Below, piece after piece: positions 11,301 through 21,572 of a stretch of DNA of 26,216 bases (the stretch's first letter is position 1; each line of letters opens with the position of its first letter). The stretch lies in the NCBI GenBank assembly GCA_000226015.1, contig JH152737.1, positions 34,124 through 60,339 of the forward strand. The letters are read 5' to 3'. This DNA comes from Mnemiopsis leidyi. Its lineage: Eukaryota; Ctenophora; Tentaculata; Lobata; Bolinopsidae. The translations under genes and the position numbers were made by a program. Below the pieces are notes generated by a model that worked only from the letters and a program-made list of their open reading frames with translations, had not been told where the DNA came from and searched no databases.

Positions 11301-14300
11301 GGCAGAAGCCGTAAGGATTGGTGTCATGTGGACGGCGCGCGCGATCACCAAACCGATTTCTATCTTGTTAAATTACTCCTGTAAGTTAAAATTACACTCT
11401 TTTCCCGCGCAACACGGTTCACTGGCATGTAGCATCGCGGAACAGCCTAGCTTAAAGCTCCATAAACTCTTTTGGCCACATGCTTACAGTCATCCCAGGT
11501 AGAACTGAAACATCAAGTAGCTGAGGTATGTATTCAGCATGTAACACTATCTCCTAACTCCTAACTCCTAAGTTTAAATGTGGAAATTGCTGCGCGTGAC
11601 CAGAGAAAAAGATACATGCACGCGCGTTCGTTCTAAATTTGGATCGATAGCAAGAATATTTGCGTGAGAAACAGTTAAGTTCAGTACTCAGTTAAACATA
11701 CGTTTATATGATACGTTATTATGACATAAAGGCACGTTTAAACGACGATTTTTATATCCCAGAGTACGTCGGACCAGAGTTGCAAGAAGCGTTCCAAGTT
11801 TCCTCCTCACCAGACCACCTCAAGTTCAGATACCTAGTCTGGAACGACGTTGGCATCATCACTTCTAGAGAAGAGGAGGATTCCAGCTACATCAACATTG
11901 GCAAGTTCCACAATATCTTTCATTGCCATAACTTCCTTCATCACCATTTTACTCTTAAGTTTCGGAATTTTCTTAATCTTTACCAATGTATTCCACCGAA
12001 AAAAGGCCCCTGAACAAATTTTCTGCATTTACCCTTTGGCTGAAAGCCGTTCTCTGAATCTGACTGAAATTGTTTCCACAGATTTTCACGACTCAACAAC
12101 CCACCACCCTTTACATATGGTCAACAGTGAAGGCTACACGATGGGCTCTCTCAGCAAATTCGCCTACTCTCTCGCTACACCCTCATCCGACAGCAAGTCG
12201 AAGTTAGTTTACTGTCATACAGCAGAAATAAACGTGATCAGTGATAGTTTTGATTCTCTAGTGATACTGATACTTTGGATCGCATGGTTCTAGTGTTAAA
12301 CTATTTCAGAGGACTACAACTGCACTGCTTACACCTTTACAGCTAATTTCATCCTCACAACTTGACCTTTACAACTACCCAGATGCAGTAAGGTGTTGAC
12401 GAATGTGTTCTCCTCGTGGTCAGCAAGCAAAGAGTGGAGTGTAAATCTGCCTAAAGAAGAGAGTGTTGTCCTGCTGACAGTCAGTAACACCCTTCTTGGT
12501 GTTGTCTCCGATCTGCAATATGTCAGGACCTGGTCTCTTGGCGGTCTTCAGAGACATGTTATCTCTCTACCTGGTTTGCTCTCAGTTCTGCTGTCTATTT
12601 TCTGTCTGATCTGTAGCCTTAGTCTGTGTAAAATTTTTATTATTTTCTTTGGTGAGCGATGAACAGAATTAAAGGGTGCTGTGTGGCTCTCTTTCTACAG
12701 TTGCAACAACGAAGACTTATGCACCCAGGCAATAAACAGGATGGATTTGCAATATGCCGGTCTACTTTTCTATTTGACAAAATCATGACACCCCAAAAAC
12801 CACCCTCATTTCCAGGAGATCCAGTAACTCTGGCATCCCACAATGACCTGATCAGTGTGGCTCACTACAGCGGGGCCACCCTCAGTTTCTCTCTCTACGA
12901 CACGAAGAAACCCCGACTGGTACACTGCGGTCCTCTACCCCTCACCCCGTCCTCGACTCTTTCTTGGACGGGCTTCACGGAGGGAGCACTGCCTTTGGTA
13001 TGTAACTGGTTTTATCATATACACAAGTCTTTATAAGGCTGTAGTTTACGAAAACATTTATACGAATAAATAAATTAGAGAGGGTTAGACTTTATAAATG
13101 CCTCCTATGTATGTTGTATGAGTATCGTAAATACTCCGCCATAAAACCGCTACCTTACTTAATCCCCACTCTCCAGGTATATGACAGCGAGGGTGTAATG
13201 CGAGGTTTACTTCCTCAAGGTAACCTCATGTGGGTCCCGCTCTCTGATCTCAAAGTGGGAAAACGGAACTTGTCCGACACTTACTGGGTCGTATCTGCTA
13301 GCGACGATGCTATCAAGTGTGTTCTCTGTAAAGGTAAGTCACGTGACACATATTTATTTATTTATTGAGTTCCAAAACTGGAAACGTACACCGTGAACGT
13401 ACATCTGAGAAAATTTCCATCGTAGAGAATAAGAAACGAACAAAGTGGGAAGATGCTCCCTCGAGCTATTTAACGTTTGTTATACAGTTTGATAAATAGA
13501 GAATACCTTACACTTGGTGTATGTAATGGTAATGCTTCCCACAATCACATACGACCGCACTTCAGGGGTAACGTACCCGGGAATTGCTCCCCGCCCCATC
13601 CTGTCTATAGTCCCCCACACGGTACCGCTGTGTGACTCGGGCAGCGAACGGAGCAACCTGGAGCAAGGCAGGATACTCAACTTCGTCAAAACTTACTCTC
13701 TGAACAAACTCAACACATTTCACAAGGTGGGAGCGAGAACAGGAGCTGTACGTTCTAGCCTAGTCAGGATGATTGAATAGATGGGATTTTTTCTTTGTTT
13801 AGATTTGTTTCGATCTATTCTCATCATAAAAACGTCATTGATTGGTGATTGACGATTTTGGGCCAACTTACTGCCTTCAATTTACGATTACACCGATACT
13901 TGAAAGGAATGCAGAGCTGAGACGATGGAGAAGGAGGAAGTCACTCTTCTACTGAAACTTATGGCTCTGGCTATCAAAAACAACAAAGACTTCAAAGCGT
14001 TCGAGCTTGCCAAGATGATGCCGACGAAACAGTCCCTGGAGATGGCATCTCGGTACGCCAGCAAGACGGGAAAAGTTTTGCTTGCTCAGAAAATTAACGA
14101 TGTGCTGAGAAACTATGAGGAGGTCAGCTGATTGCTTGAGTGTCGATTTAAGTTTATTGTGAAACCGCTTAATAGCACCATACTTTAATTTTCATCAAAA
14201 CTAAGTTGATTTCGATATTTGCTTGGATTGTCAGAATGAGAATTTCCCTAAAAAGTTTGTAGGGTAAGAGGGAATTGAAATTTCTGGAAACGGCCAATGA

Positions 14301-15773
14301 CCATTGACCACCAATCACATGGATTCTCTAGGTATGATGTATTTGTGCACCCTGCTCTAGCGTGTGTTGCGGCCGGATGTAAACCAAGTTACTTAGCAGT
14401 ACACTGCTATTTCTATGTTGACGTTACACTACGTGTACAAACTCAAGCTCACTCCTTAATCACGTGACTGTACAATCTAAATGCTGCTTGTACCTGGAAA
14501 GTAAAATACTGCTAACTCTACCGATCTTTCTACATACTATAATATAATCTAATCCAATCCCTAAAGGCTCTTTCACTTTCAGGTTCCAGAGGAGGAGGAT
14601 GATATTTTTGAGGTGACTGAAGTTTCTTACAATCCGGAACCTTTCATAGCAGTGGCAGAGCCCTCATCCAGTTCTCATAACTCAAACGTAAGAAGAATAT
14701 TACAATTACTGAGTATTGGTAAATGCATAAATTTTTACTTTGAATTTATGTGTGTTTCGGCTGCTGGTTTTATTAAGTTTCAGATGTTAGCCATCACTAA
14801 AACTAAACTTATTTTGATATTATTGCAGGGAATCAGTCTGATGTCAAAGGCCAAAAAACGGGTATCTCAGATAGACGACACGGTAGCCCCACTCCGATTA
14901 AACAACCGCCCTCCTCCTCCCTCCAAGCCAGAAGAGGAAGATGAGGAAGAGTCACAAAATCCACCCTCTCCTGCTCCCGTCCCTGTTGATGTCAACCCTT
15001 TTTCAGTCAAGTCGGATGAAGTTAGGAACACTCAACGGCGGAGTACGAGTTTTCTCGAAACTATCGAGATGAAGGGCTTAGAGCAGGGTCAGAAACGGAA
15101 GTCTCTGCAAAATATTCCCGAGAAATCAGGTGGACTTACTCTTGCAGATCTGGGAAAGAAGTCCAGTTTCTTAAAAGTAACCAAGAGTGACGCCAAGAAG
15201 CTACCAACGAAAAAGAGCAAGCCGAAGACGAAGAAGAAAACCGGCTATGCCCTGTGGTTCGAAACTCAGGAAGGTGTCGACCCCAAAGCAGGGCCCTTAA
15301 AATGGAGGCACTTGTCTCCGGAAGAGAAAGAAAAATGGTTAGAGCAGGCCAAACAAATGGACAATAAACCAGCTGAGCCTTCAGTTTCTTTGGTAAACAG
15401 TTTTAAGAAGAATAAACCTGATGACAATTTGAATGCGAGTAGTGGTTGTAATGATATAGAGGCTAGTGTTGATGTTCCTCATGGACATAATGTTCAGAAT
15501 GATGCAACTGTAGAAATGTCCAATATCTCCGTTGATGATAAAGAGAAAAATAATGAGGACAAAGTAACAGACGAAAAGGAAAATTTGGACTCTAATAATT
15601 CCGAAAACTTAGAATCAAGTCGTGCTGGAAAACGAAAAGTGAGCTTTGAAACTGAAGACGAAGATTCTGCAGTTAAGCCGTCCAAAGCAAAACGAGTGAG
15701 CGAGAAATCGTCCGGCGAAGTGTCGACCGGGACCAAGTCTAAACTTGCTGCCTTTCAGTTCAAAAAGAAATGA
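8319..15773 (+). CDS. WDHD1: WD repeat and HMG-box DNA-binding protein 1 (AND-1/Ctf4 homologue)
   Basis: Replisome hub; the family links the CMG helicase (GINS) to DNA polymerase alpha-primase. Eighteen exons join in frame to 1143 codons (human about 1129): 8319-8453, 8681-8912, 9021-9086, 9434-9615, 9853-9950, 10206-10323, 10510-10635, 10825-10908, 11054-11228, 11763-11900, 12082-12202, 12383-12573, 12816-12997, 13177-13333, 13566-13726, 13907-14122, 14583-14687, 14829-15773. Residues 1 to about 300 are WD40 (SCDGTLKIWE, GCKDGTMLIWDL). About 318-405 is an acidic linker with a run of five Asp. About 406-690 is SepB (LVWNDVGII, DFHDSTTHH, SASKEW, DTYWVV). A helical segment follows at 700-800. 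An HMG-type box lies at about 964-1007 (GYALWFETQ, LSPEEKEKWLEQAK), and the end KLAAFQFKKK matches the family tail. The ATG was chosen because exon 1 starts with a WD blade. The exon-12 acceptor could instead be 6 bases downstream. Confidence 0.96.
11229..11762 (+). other. WDHD1 intron 9 with small hairpin and short repeat
   Basis: A 534-bp intron. It contains a short hairpin, TACGGCTGTCTG paired with CAGAAGCCGTA near 11286-11312, and a threefold CTCCTAA repeat near 11551-11570. No nested gene is seen. The acceptor was placed at 11762 (TTTATATCCCAG) because it completes the Glu codon begun by exon 9. Confidence 0.6.
11901..12081 (+). other. WDHD1: GC-AG intron of WDHD1
   Basis: The exon ends ...ATC AAC ATT G and is followed by GCAAGT; the next exon opens after TTTCCACAG with ATTTTCAC, restoring Asp-Phe-His-Asp, which the family conserves at this point. 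The downstream GT at 11905 would shift the frame. The donor is therefore GC, with an otherwise perfect GCAAGT consensus. Confidence 0.85.
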
Positions 15774-16164
15774 GTTCACTTTAGGACCAGTTTTGTTACT
15801 GGATTGTTGAAGCAAAGTGGATTAAGATGAAATTATGCGGTAATCGAACAGTGCGTCTGAGTGATTGACAGTTGAAAATGAAATCTTACTCGTTTAAGAG
15901 TATTTTTGATCCTCGCCTGAATTAACTGTCGTATTTCATTCTCAATCTCAGTGGACAATGTTGTTGATTATGTTGTTCTCAAATATTTGAATTTTATTGT
16001 TTTTAATGCTACGTTGTCGTAATTTTACTGTTTTCAAAAATCATTACTTCAGTTTTTAATGGGATAAAAATTTTTCTATATTCACACACGTCACACATAC
16101 CTTACTGAATGCCATCATATCTCTATCAAGGATTTTGCTTTATAATAATGAAACTGTTCCGAAA

Positions 16165-16170
16165 AATAAA
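16165..16170 (+). terminator. Polyadenylation signal AATAAA, likely WDHD1
   Basis: The first canonical AATAAA on the + strand after the WDHD1 stop, 390 bases downstream. It lies in the 550-bp tail-to-tail gap with the ERGIC1-like gene A. Confidence 0.5.
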
Positions 16171-16324
16171 TTAAACAAACTGACTGACTTATCAATCTTG
16201 GTGTCCAGATCCAATAACATGACAAAGTGGCCTGACTGTGTAAGGTCTTCACGCCCCGGGTAATACACCTCAGTTACGTCCATTGTATACCCCTCTGAAT
16301 TCCCCCTATTTTCATAACAGTTGC

Positions 16325-16330
16325 TTTATT
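16325..16330 (-). terminator. AATAAA overlapping the gene A stop codon
   Basis: On the minus strand the last codon, the stop and the next bases read CAA TAA AGC, so AATAAA spans the stop. It may be too close to serve. A second minus-strand AATAAA near 15991-15998 would make the gene A 3' UTR overlap that of WDHD1. Confidence 0.3.
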
Positions 16331-18437
16331 GGAACTTAGCCTCTCTAGCGACATGAGCACCAGTATGGAACATCTTGAGGACAGCGAACGTGCCGCCAAT
16401 CAGGGCCAAATGTCGGGAGATAAAAACAAGGAAGGAGTCTTGTACTCGAGTAAACTTCATCGTCAGAGGAGAGAAGTCTAATCGGAAGAAGATTCGTGGT
16501 GGGAGAGGCTTCCCCTTATGGTGTCCTGAAAGAGTGGAAGAGGGTTACAGAGAGACCAGCAGTGGTTAGTTTTATCTCTGTCGTTGTTAGTTAAAACATC
16601 AGTTCGTTTTAAAGGAGGGGGTCGGAGTCGAAAAAGCTTAACGCTACAGCTAACGGCAAATGATAAATTGTTTCTCGGAGTCGATCCCCAACCCCCTTTT
16701 CCCTCGTCTCACGCTGCGGCTGTCCGCAACGTCAGGCTTCCAAGTTCCAACGCACCTCCGAGCAAGTCGTAGGGATTTGTATATTGATGGAATTGAAGAA
16801 TTAATTGAAGAACTATTAGGCAACTATAGAGTTCTAGATACACGCTTGTTATACTAACAATATGAAAACCTATAAACTTACCAACAAAATGTCTGTGAGT
16901 GTACGTGTACTGGTAAGGATAAGCGTATGTTCCTGTATCGAGGTCTGCAATCTCCGTCCTAACCAACTTTACCAGGTAGTCGTGAGTTTCTCCCTCGTAC
17001 GACTCCTTCATTACTCCTCTCGTCTCGTATGTTTCCCCGTCCTCACCCTCGTGCTCTCTTGCTTCCGTTCCAAACAGGTTGAAACTGTTGTTGGGGATAT
17101 CCTCATCGTACACTATTTGATCTCCGAACCTATCAAATTATTTAAAGGTGAAGTTAAAATGAAGTTGACAATGACAACTTTATTATTTGATTGAATGCTG
17201 AGATAGTAGTATTACCGACAGTAAAACTTAATGATTGCCAGATCATGGAGATCTCTGTATTCTCATGTTGTGGACCTAGTCAGTAAGTCAGTTTGACTTT
17301 GTTCTTACTTGATAGCGTCTATTTTGTGGGATATAGTTGAGTTAGGGTGGTGATGTTCTCCTCTGGGAGTGAAGTGGAAGTTCCCCTTCATGTGTCGGAC
17401 GTGGATGTAACCTTGAAAGTGACACCCTCCCTCGTCTGTATCCACCTTACAGGGACAGTGTCAGATATTCTTGTAGGCCTAATCAGAATCTAGACAATCA
17501 CGCTAGATTTATTGAGAGCGTTCCTTTTCCCTATTTCCGTGTGATCATACCTCAATACGGCCAATTTGAACTAACAAGTAGAACTGAACGCCTCACCTTT
17601 TCTACATCTTTGCGCTCTTCTACATCATCCTCTTCTGCTTCTGATTTCTTCTTTTCCATTCTGTGCTCGTCAATTTCATACCTGTAGGTGTATGAGAAGA
17701 AATATAAAATGCTTCGTTTCCCTTAATACTTAAAACACATGCATATTGTTTGATATTGGTGTCGTTTTCTTTGGAAATTTCAGTGGAATAAATTAGGAAT
17801 TCAGAATTGTCACAGATCTTATTCCACAATTGTTCTCTCTTCTTTCCCTAAGATTGCACTCTGGAGATTTTACAATATTTTCAAGTTATAGTCAAATTGT
17901 CAATTGCATTTTCAAACTTAAAACGAAGTTTAGATATTCTCTGATATTCCAGTACCTGCCGTGCCCATCCTGAATGTCCAAAGTCACGTGTTCACACTTC
18001 AGATCTAAGATAGTGATGTCCAGGTAAACCGGTATCATTTCCTTGCCGCCAACCGCGTTCTCCAAATACACCATTTCTTTCGTTCGACCTGTCCGAATGT
18101 AAAGAGAACTTAGTACATGTGCTTAAAGTTAAATTGGAGGTGGAATATAGGGAGACTTAGTATGTGTGCTTTAATTGAATGTGGAACTGGAAAATTTTGG
18201 ATTCTAACTCGATACTACTTCATGTCGTTTTATAAGCGACTGAGCTAATCAATATTAGATTTAATGCAACGTTTGTTAATTTTGATACTGACCGTTTCTG
18301 AAGCTGCCTATTTCAGAGAAAAAACAGAGAGCACAGAAGATGATGGCTGTCAGACTCAGACCTCCGCCTAAGTTAGTCGGCTCAGCCACATCGTAACTTG
18401 GGGAGTGGAATATGTCCACCTTCCTTATAAAATCCAT
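16326..18437 (-). CDS. ERGIC1-like membrane protein, paralogue A
   Basis: Predicted ER-Golgi intermediate compartment protein of the Erv41/ERGIC family, which cycles between ER and Golgi in COPII/COPI vesicles and acts in cargo retrieval. Six exons, read downward, join to 315 aa (human ERGIC1 290): 18437-18293, 18088-17956, 17681-17597, 17445-17309, 17129-16882, 16525-16326. Residues 1-49 give a cytosolic start (MDFIRKVDIFHSP) and membrane segment 1 (GGGLSLTAIIFCALCFF). The luminal part has Cys80 (LKCEHVTLDIQDGHGR, very close to ERGIC1) and Cys129 (GGCHFQG), then YPYQYTYTHRHFV and FFRLDFSPLTMKFT. Segment 2 is LALIGGTFAVLKMF, without the family's C-A-I-I-G-G cysteine. Oddities are a charged insert at about 96-121 (KKKSEAEEDDVEERKDVEK) and an acidic loop (EAREHEGEDGE). 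The exon-4 acceptor (CCCTGTAAG) is the least certain join. Confidence 0.9.
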
Positions 18438-18797
18438 CCTAAGGTTGGTTATGTCAGTTGTTTGTCTTGATAAATTAGTGTAATTAATTGTTTAATTTGT
18501 TGTAAAATAAAAACAAATGGTTATATTAATCTTCGAGGGCTGCGTTAGGTTAATTCTTGGGCTCTCGTTTATAGCCGAGACAATTTGTACTGAGTATTTC
18601 AATAATTACACAGTATTTCACTACTTTTAATAGATTTGAATAACTTATTTTACTACAATTCCAAATACATTACACAACCTACAACGTCAATCAACTAAAA
18701 ACCTAGATTTAACAAATCTCGATAAAAAATTGTTTGCAGAATTAGTTCAAGTTTCAACAGTATACGATCCGATCGTTCATTTCCGATAAAACCAACT
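18438..18797. other. 360-bp spacer between ERGIC1-like genes B and A
   Basis: AT-rich. No AATAAA is seen on the minus strand, only ATTAAA variants. The spacer ends, reading toward gene A, with AACCAACCTTAG directly followed by G and the ATG. Confidence 0.6.
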
Positions 18798-21168
18798 CTA
18801 AGCTCCCAACGTGGTGGAGGACACTGGGGACACACGTGATATAACCGACTGAGTTGCGTTGATAAGGAAAGTGTGGACAAACATAGCTATTGTGAAGCAG
18901 CCCCCTATTGTCGCTATCAGTCTTCCTCCTAAGTCCGAGTAGTAATAACTCCTGAATTTTTGTCTCTGTTTAGTGTTTTCAGTAAAATTTAAGGTCAAAA
19001 GCTCTTAAAAGGGTAACAGAAACGGCTCCAAAACAGTTATTTTCTTTTTCGCGTTTGTTACACCTGCACCCAGGCTTTTACAGTTTTACTCAAGGAGCTC
19101 CTGAAAGATTCTAGATCTTTTATCGGAGGCCGTCTCATTTAACCCTAAATCACGGTTTCGACCGAAGAGGATTGCATAAGCAAATGCCCTTAGCGCACTC
19201 CTCAAGGATCTGGGAATCGAACCCCCGATCTCCTGCATAGAAAGTTGGGGTGGATACCACTACACCACCAGCCCATTACAAGGTTATTGTTGGTAATTGA
19301 ATTAAATTACTAAATTCAATGCTAGGTAAGTAATGAATATGCAATATGCATGCCAATTAAAGTTCACTATAGTACTACTTACTTGATGCCATATTTGATT
19401 GTGATGGGAGACCAGTCGAAGAAAATCTTAATGCTAGGGTATCCTGTCTTGCTTTCTACGTGTTTCGTTGAATAGGAGTACTGGAGATGTTCATTGTCAA
19501 ACTTATTAGCTTATTCAATTTTTATTCAACTCGGAGGGACAAGTAACTTGCCCATTACAAATGAAATAACTGGAAGCGTAACCCTTAAAACGGCTCCTCT
19601 GGTTATGGCCTACAGAGCCCCTCTAGTAACGACCCCTAACACTAGATGTACCTGATAAGGGTCAGCTGCCTTGCCGCTCCGGTCCAGATGGAGGGCAGTG
19701 TGTACGAGCTGTAGATGGTACTCTGTGTTCATCCCCACCGCGACGTCAGATTCGTCGTGTTCTCGCAGCGGGTTGAACACTATCTGCGGGGCGTTGTTAA
19801 GTTTAGCCTGTTTCTTAGTTGAGCTTTAGTTAATATAATGTTTGAGGTTTAGATTATCCTCAAACATCAACTGATAACAGTCAATAATGTTAAATAGGAT
19901 TTTGCAGCTCTGTGCGTTTTGAAATTTTTGAATCCAAAAACACCTATCGTGTTGATTGGATCTCTCTTTTAGCTGAGAATTTAGATCAGTCTAAAAAATT
20001 TCAATCCAACCTCAGGAATGTCCTCGTGCCAGACGGCCTCATCGTCATCAAATATGTTGTCTCCGATGTAGATGTGTTCTATGGTGTGTGGTAGTGCAAC
20101 TTCCTTTGTTCCCGCCCTTCGCAAAGCTATCTGCAGTTTAGGGTTTTTACATCTTGTACCCTTCATGCTGGACAACCTAATTTGAGTTTGAGGATTTTCA
20201 TCTTATCAACTAATGAATAATCACTATGGAGTTGTATTACCTCCAAGTATCCGGGCACTTTGTCAATGGAAGTTTCTCCGGAGATGACGCAGCCTCCATT
20301 TTCGTCATGAAACCTCAGATGTGATTGGTCCACGTGGTCAATCAGATATCCCTTCGTTCTTGTTCGGTACTGCAGAGTAAATCAAAATTGTAGAGCTAAA
20401 AAAGGTTCGAAATGAAAAGCAAGTATTTCTACAGTATGATCATCAACCACTGCGCGTGAAACGGCAAACGAATGCTCAAAATCTGTTTCTTTTCGAAAAA
20501 AGAATGCAATAGGGAAAACACGACCACTTGAAATGGTAAAAAAATATTCGGTTGCAAATTGCACGGTTTACATTATCAAGTCTTCCGATAAACTACATGG
20601 TAAATTTATATCAGACTCAAGGCCGATTGATTTAACGAGGCCGATTGATTGTTTACGTTTTATAGTTTTTCTTGGTATTACATTTGTCAAATGAGAAGGG
20701 AATAAAGGAATTGAACGTACAGTACCGACACTTAATAACTAAATACCTTCAAGTAAATGCTGTGACACCCGTAGTCCTGTACTGTCATGTTTATGTTGAG
20801 TCCAATCTTGTCATGGCCGGTCACTCTCTCCACCATAATCGTGCTGTACTTCCTCTCTGTGAAATGATGTGTTCACGGCGCAGATCTTTATTTTACAATA
20901 TAGGGTCTTGATGTCATCGCAGTTTACCATGGTCCTTTTACAATCTTTAGTAGATTTAAGTTAATCTAAACTAGTTGCTATGTTACTTGAGGATTTCTGT
21001 ACCTGCGAAGAAGTTTCCAATCTCGGCCCAAAGTAACATGAAGATAATCACCATTGTTCCAACGCTGATCAATCCACCACTTTTGCTCTTGGCCGTGAGA
21101 TCTGACGGCAACGTCCTGTAAAAGTCGAGCGACGCCAGCGGATTTTGAGGTCCTGTGTCCATCATCAT
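18798..21168 (-). CDS. ERGIC1-like membrane protein, paralogue B
   Basis: Second array member, same predicted role as A. Seven exons join to 316 aa: 21168-21003, 20856-20747, 20369-20241, 20160-20011, 19783-19652, 19480-19383, 18963-18798. It starts MMMDTGPQNPLASLDFYRTL, the L-D-F-Y-R-x-x-P-x-D-L-T pattern of the family, then membrane segment 1 (GGLISVGTMVIIFMLLW). The luminal part has Cys86 (DYGCHSIYL), Cys119 (GGCVISG), KVPGYLE, GDNIFDDDEAVWHEDIP and DPYQYSYSTKHVESK, then FFDWSPITIKYGIK. Segment 2 is GRLIATIGGCFTIAMFVHTFL, well diverged from the usual CAIIGGxFTVAGxxD. The exon-4 acceptor was set at ...CATGAAG/GGT because the better-looking AG sites upstream give a stop or the wrong phase; a one-base error or a mutation there is the alternative. 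Intron 6 holds a SINE. Confidence 0.87.
19047..19275 (-). mobile_element. SINE copy 2, with tRNA-like promoter head
   Basis: Read on the minus strand from 19275, it opens GGGCTGGTGGTGTAGTGG. TGGTGTAGTGG is a perfect pol III A box and GGTTCGATTCC about 40 bases on is a perfect B box, so the head derives from a tRNA. The body then matches SINE copy 1 (GAGTGCGCTAAGGGCATTTGC to CAGGTGTAAC). It lies inside the last intron of gene B, on the same strand as the gene, and lacks the long A-rich tail of copy 1. Target-site duplications were not resolved. Confidence 0.9.
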
Positions 21169-21572
21169 GATACCTGGCGCTATCCTATTTGAGGTTGTGT
21201 TGTAAGATTTTTGAGTAATATCATAGTTGAGGCATTATACGGGTTCTTCTGATTGGAGAAATTTTACTGTTTTAGATTATACTTGCTGTAAGTTACATCT
21301 TTTAGTGAATTTATATGACATGTAGAAAATAATTGAAACGTTACAGATATCCAATGTACATAACGCAATTATATTTGGTTCCAATAAATAAATAGTGCAT
21401 AAAAGAAAGTCGATCCTTAAAAGGTGGATATAAAAACTTTACACCCTCGACGACACAGCAGAACAAGGTTATATAACCCTTAGTTTTAACATCACTTAAC
21501 CACCGGAAACCAGCAGGACACAATACACCAACCATGAAGTAAGCACCTAAGCACCCTCCATTCTTAACTAAA
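21169..21572. other. 404-bp spacer between ERGIC1-like genes C and B
   Basis: No coding signal. No AATAAA or ATTAAA is seen on the minus strand. The gene-B end closes with GCGCCAG followed by five bases and a run of three ATG codons. Confidence 0.55.

Noticed and set aside
15494-15815. Minus-strand ORFs over the end of WDHD1
   Set aside because: They are shadows of the charged, serine-rich C-terminal region of WDHD1.
16862-17194. 110-codon + strand ORF
   Set aside because: It is antisense to the long, well-conserved exon 5 of ERGIC1-like gene A.
19201-19275. A tRNA gene on the minus strand
   Set aside because: A and B boxes are perfect, but the rest does not fold convincingly as a tRNA and the sequence runs straight into the SINE body.
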